Made by a program: the position numbers and the translations under genes
Notes under the pieces: model-generated
Databases searched by the model: none
Told to the model about the DNA's origin: nothing
What the model saw: only the letters and a program-made list of their open reading frames with translations
Part shown: one piece after another, positions 59,674 through 64,000 of the stretch
Layout of the letters: the number at the start of each line of letters is the position of its first letter
Numbering within the stretch: position 1 is the stretch's first letter
Source of the DNA: Prostheceraeus crozeri
Taxonomy: Eukaryota; Platyhelminthes; Polycladida; Euryleptidae
DNA: 64,000 bases
Reading direction: 5' to 3'
Assembly (NCBI GenBank): GCA_907163375.1
Contig: CAJQUW010010458.1
Span: 310,001-374,000 of the forward strand

Positions 59674-60691
59674 CAGGGTTCGTACGGCTTCTCTTATCAA
59701 AAATTACCTGACTTTTCCAGGTTTTCCAGAAAAATTTCAAAAATGTTCCATGAGACCAAAACAGATAATAATTCTCATCATTAAGCATTTACAGTTTATT
59801 TTCGTCTCATTCGTTGAATACCCCAGTCAGCAAATGCATCCTACCCACTAATAAGATACATAATATTGCTATTCTGAGACCCACGTCTCATGTAGCTTCA
59901 TTTTTAGTCCATATACGTAATTTGAATGAACATAGGCTACATGTATTACAAATCATGGGGTCATCGATAAGAGACAAAAATCATACTTCTTACTGCAAAT
60001 ATTCATACTAGACAGAAATATTTTAGCTAATATTGCATTATTACGTACATCTACTTGTCTGCACTCCGTTATTAGGAATTCAGGTACAGACGAAAAATAT
60101 ATAGCAAAGGTATGATTAGATTAAAATCAATATCTCAAAGAAGAATGATAACTAATATGATGAGTGCCAAAGATTACACCAGAAGTCTTTGTATATTTTT
60201 TGTCAAATAAATGACCGTCCACTCCATCGTATCCCATAAGACTGGCCAACGATCATTGTAGTGTTGGAGATGTTTCTTATTATACCCTTAAATGATTACA
60301 CAGATACATGAATAATAGAAAACATTTATTTGATTTTTCTGACAGTATGTATTCGAAAATCTGAGCAACAATTTTCAGAACAATTCAAACAAAAAATTCA
60401 GAACCAATCAGTACATTGCATCAGCTCAACTACAATAAGTAGTCACGCAATAATACACAAGGCATTGCAAGAATTAAAAAAATGTAAATATCTTTCATAA
60501 AAATTCCGAACATTTTTGTTTCATAAATTGGTGTATCTTTGTTTAGCATTTTTGTTTTTCAGTAATGAAAATTCTTCAATTTCTAAGATTTACCAGAGAA
60601 TTTCTTAAATTCCCTGACTTTTCCAGGTTTTCCAGTTATTTTTTGAAATTCCCTGACTTTTCCAGGTTTCCCAGAAACCGTACGAACCCTG
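59674..60691. mobile_element. second hAT-type element nested in Harbinger intron
   Basis: Left end CAGGGTTCGTACGG and right end CCGTACGAACCCTG are perfect inverted 14-mers. Both ends continue with CCTGACTTTTCCAGGTTTTC repeats (once at left, twice at right). About 1 kb, AT-rich, no transposase. No matching 8-bp target duplication could be recognised. Confidence 0.72.
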
Positions 60692-61139
60692 ATTTTGCAT
60701 TCAATGTACTTCTTAGTTCAATAAAGTTTCTCATAAGATGATATAAGATATATGGCAAACGTGATTGTTTGTTATCATTTCATTAATCAAGTCTATGTTT
60801 TAGTATTTTGAGCTACGTTTGTAATAATGGCTAATTACTTGTTATTAATAACATCTTCAATTAATCGAGTGATACGTTTTTCAGTAAAAAATAATTGGCT
60901 GGAGATGTTACAATTTTTTACTTTCCAAGCAATTGAATATATTCCTTATCCCTGGCTGTGGGGTAAAAGTTCTATCAGAAGTGAGGTGGTGATCCTAATA
61001 ATGCACGTTTGCCTTTGTTTTCTGTTAGGGCCTATGTTCACAGACTTTCACCAAGAACATATATCAACACTTTAATGCATAACTGTATATCTGCATATTG
61101 CAAGCATATATAGTATGATTAAGAAATTAGACAACTTAC

Positions 61140-61394
61140 CTTCTAGTATCTGTCTAATGATGATTCCAACAATTGCAGAAGATCAGTGAAGATTTCTTTA
61201 GAAAATCGGTAACGAGCAAAGAACGCATCTTCGCTCATCGTTTCCAAAGGATCGATTCTATTTCTATAAACTCTATTATTCGTCTCAGTGGAAAAACGAA
61301 CTATCGCTTCACTTCGCCACATAACTAGGCCTATGTCTAATAATGTGCGTGAAAATAATGTGTAGAAGGTGTATGTTTCACTAACCGTTGACAC
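61140..61394 (-). pseudogene. Harbinger transposase, N-terminal exon
   Basis: Minus strand, with RVYRNRIDPLETMSEDAFFA then RYRFSKEIFTDLLQLLESSL, the typical N-terminal block of PIF/Harbinger transposases. A TAG stop (61145-61143) falls one codon before the splice donor AAG|GTAAGT (GT at 61139-61138), probably a C-to-T change in a Gln codon. The phase to the acceptor at 58864 does not join cleanly, another sign of decay. The intron between the two exons holds nested elements. Confidence 0.72.
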
Positions 61395-61765
61395 TAACCT
61401 TGCTCTTGAGCAAAGTTAGGAATTTTGGGTTACAGTAACCATTGGTTAGAACTAACCAACAAATGCTGTCGGTCTCATCTAACTTCCCGCAGTTACCTTA
61501 ACATTCGAACACGCTAACCCATGCTTAAACTGTCTTCTATTCGGTAGCATAGGTTAACCTAACCAACGGTTAGGGAAATTGCGCTATTCTCATCTCTAAT
61601 TGGCCGATTTCATCAGCCAACGATTACGCCAGAAATTCGTCAACCCATGACGCACTAACCGTTGGCTACGGTAACCGTTGGTTTAGCCTTCTAGTCGCCC
61701 AGTATGGGTTAGTCTAACCATTTGAAGCCCTTAACCAATGGTTAGTGGTTTCCAGTCGGTCGCCC

Positions 61766-61768
61766 CAG
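61766..61768. repeat. right CAG target-site duplication of Harbinger element
   Basis: CAG immediately after GTCGGTCGCCC, matched by CAG at 55395-55397. Confidence 0.75.
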
Positions 61769-61905
61769 GATGTCAAGTCTCTATGAAATATGAATGAATG
61801 GATGTCTTAGTTCGCTAACGAAAGTCTGGAATCGGTTGCTTGAAAAGGCTGCGGTCGTCAGTCATCGTTTTTGATTTGGGTAGGCGGAGGTGAAAAAAAA
61901 ATTGG

Positions 61906-62004
61906 TTCACTTTTGATTCTTGAGATATATTTCGAGAAGCGCTCGCTTAGACGATGTGAAGCGGACGCTTAGTGAAATATATCATCAGAATCAAAAAGTG
62001 AACA
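61906..62004. repeat. imperfect 99-bp hairpin
   Basis: GTTCACTTTTGATTCTTGAG then ATATATTTC at left, and GAAATATATCATCAGAATCA then AAAAGTGAAC at right; the inner parts also pair (GAAGCGCTCGCTTA with GAAGCGGACGCTTAG). It sits 140 bp outside the Harbinger right end and is independent of it. Confidence 0.65.
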
Positions 62005-64000
62005 ATGCCTTTTCACCTCGGTCTAGAATCGGTGTTGATGTTAGTAAAAAAATCAGTTGACGATTCAAAGATCAATTTGATGCGGGGAAAAAATAATCTA
62101 AATGAAATTTTAAAAAAACTGAGCCACCAAAAACTGCCTTTCTCCTTCTTTCTAAACATACGGTGGCGTTGTTATCATTCAAAATATTCCTGATTATGCG
62201 CAGATTGTTCACATTAATTAACTTAAACTTCCGACCGTAGTTAAGTCGATTTTTCACTTTGATTGGGCCAATGATTGCCATGGCAGATTAGCTGACTGTT
62301 TTGAGACATCAAGGTTACTGTGATTCCGAAATCCAAAGCAAGTTAATGGAGAAATGCATTTTCCACGAGAGTCATTCATCTCCCCACAACTTCTGATCAT
62401 ATTTGCCTGCGACCAGTCATTTCTCACTTAGTGCTTCGAGATTGTGTCAGTGATATTCAAAGTTCACAGAATGAGAACTTCTAACGCATAGAACCCAGTA
62501 CCAAATCTGTACCATGCAGATCAAAGTATTGAGAGAGCATGTCATTGCATTACCTCCATAAGATGTCAATGTGGTTTGAAAGACGATGTGCCGAGTGGGT
62601 CTATTATCACTAATTTGCAATGCGTCGGCCCTCCTACGCCATCATCCAGTTGCCATTACATTTGATCTGAGACTAATTGAATAATCTTCTATAACGGCAA
62701 CGAAATTTTATTCCTTTTCCGTGGATTCGCAAATTTTGTTCAATGTTGCAAGAACTCATTATGTTCGGAATATCGGTGTCTATATTCATTAATCAAAGAT
62801 CTGATATCGAATAGTAGGTCGCAATTGCAAGAACAATTTTGATCGTGACCATCATTGTTGTTCAATTTCCATAAGTGGCCAACAAATTAACTGACTCTAT
62901 CTGACCCACAGGTTCGTCATGATTTCATGCCATTAAGAAGCCAGTAGGATCGCATTCTGTTATATTCTGATCGACTAACACATACAATGTCACTCTTTGG
63001 TAATTGAGTAAATATTCATAAGGAATAGCACATTCTGTATTGCCAATCGATAGTGTCCTGACAGGCAGTGTCCCTGAAATATCTTCCTTCTAATTTGTAA
63101 GCCATTGGATTCTTTAACATCTCCGCGTCATCATCATTTCAAAAATCAAGTCTAACTCACATTTAGAATCACACAAAGAAATAGTGCCAAAGACAAAGAT
63201 AGTTGTATTTTTTCAGTTTTTCTTGCAATTCCATTTGCAAATGAGAATGCCTGTGCTTAGAACTCCAACGCAGATCCTTTGTCTCCCTGACAGTACAAGA
63301 TATGAAATATTGCGGAGTTCAGTTACTTGTAATAGTTAGATGACAACTATCCAAAAATGTAATGTTGTACAGGAGAGGAGCAGAATGGCTGCACAAGAAA
63401 TGAGTCACATTTTGGGCCAAACGTCTCTGAAATGAGATTTAAAAGCTGAGGTGATTATCAAGAAAGAACACGAGCCACTCGATGATGAGTTCTCATACGA
63501 TAATGAAAATCATCCCAGCAGCCATTTATAATAGAATATAATGCTTACTAATTCAAATTATTAGTTAAAGTAGTCCTAATGAGGACTGATGGCGTTCTCC
63601 AATCCGCAAGTGTGCAGATGCAATGCTTCTGTAACCATTGGATTAATCAGTTCTTAAAAGAACTCAATGGAGCTTTCTCGTGGCAACGAATTAAAATTGA
63701 TCAGCTTTGGCCCAATATCTGGTAAAAATGGAAATCTCAAGACTTGTAACAATTCATTCTTACTGTTAATATACTAATACCATAGAACGCTACCGCATAC
63801 ACGTTCAAAATAGACGTCTAGTATACTGTACCGACTACGGATGCTGGTAGTGGAAACAGATTAGGACAATGGCCACCATAGGTTAAGGAAATTAAAAATG
63901 GATAAAGAAGGCATACAGCAGAGAGCTGAGACAAGTGGACAGATTTATCTACCAGGGTGGACTGATCGAGGAAGATTGGATAGAAGTTGGATAGAGTGTG
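62005..64000. other. non-coding stretch
   Basis: No supported exon, repeat or mobile element recognised. Rabaptin N-terminal exons were looked for on the minus strand and not found. Confidence 0.35.

Larger units (their letters stand above)
55398..61765. mobile_element. PIF/Harbinger DNA transposon, full length, decayed
   Basis: 6,368 bp. Left end GGGCGACCGACAGGAA; right end read inward GGGCGACCGACTGGAA. It is flanked on both sides by CAG (55395-55397 and 61766-61768), a 3-bp CWG-type target duplication as expected for this superfamily. Subterminal regions (55420-55545 and 61425-61750) are packed with inverted TAACC...GGTTA words such as CTAACCATTGGTTAG, likely transposase/Myb binding sites. 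Inside are a Myb-like gene (plus strand) and a DDE transposase (minus strand) in convergent arrangement, the standard two-gene layout. Two hAT-type elements sit inside the transposase intron. Confidence 0.92.

Noticed and set aside
59666..60699. 8-bp target duplication for the CAGGGTTCGTACGG element
   Set aside because: GGTATTTT and ATTTTGCA do not match. ATTTTG also occurs further left but not at the element border.

Overview
The window looks like genomic DNA of an invertebrate animal: AT-rich, intron-rich, and full of eukaryotic transposons (Penelope-like element, LINEs, tRNA-derived SINEs, PIF/Harbinger, hAT). The species cannot be named from the sequence. No bacterial or organellar genes, no CRISPR array and no convincing functional tRNA or rRNA gene were seen.

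The one host gene recognised is a rabaptin (RABEP1/RABEP2-like Rab effector) on the minus strand. Four internal coding exons are visible, in transcription order 54033-53808, 26031-25627, 24345-24014 and 20896-20354. All have canonical AG/GT borders and the phases are compatible (0 / 1 / 1 / 0 / 0), so together they give one open frame of 502 codons. The first exon in the window has an acceptor and the last has a donor, so the gene runs off both ends. Most or all of the window is therefore probably one transcription unit, with introns of about 27.8 kb, 1.3 kb, 3.1 kb and at least 20 kb filled with mobile elements.

Layout. 1-20 kb (intron or 3' side of rabaptin): a Penelope-like element that is a large inverted repeat around a broken reverse transcriptase (2513-4607); a two-copy structured repeat (1446-1705 and 8212-8465); SINE copies; two long foldback palindromes (12040-12662 and 15715-16175). 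20-26 kb: three rabaptin exons. 26-54 kb (giant intron): two non-autonomous hAT-like elements with near-matching 8-bp target duplications, a possible third TIR element, a 24-bp in-frame minisatellite, several SINE families, a LINE relic, and two long LINEs arranged head to head (44.6-48.3 kb minus, 49.1-52.3 kb plus). The first LINE has both ORFs intact; the second is disabled. 55.4-61.8 kb: a complete-length PIF/Harbinger transposon with matching TIRs and a CAG target duplication, a Myb-like gene and a decayed DDE transposase, with two hAT-type elements nested in the transposase intron.

The LINEs would supply reverse transcriptase for SINEs, and a Harbinger transposase acts with its Myb-like partner, but the copies seen here (except the minus-strand LINE) are visibly broken. 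The best leads for something new are the palindromic Penelope insertion, tRNA-like box A/box B modules just before the first ORF of both LINEs, the ATG-less overlapping ORF2 of the intact LINE, and the family of long foldbacks.
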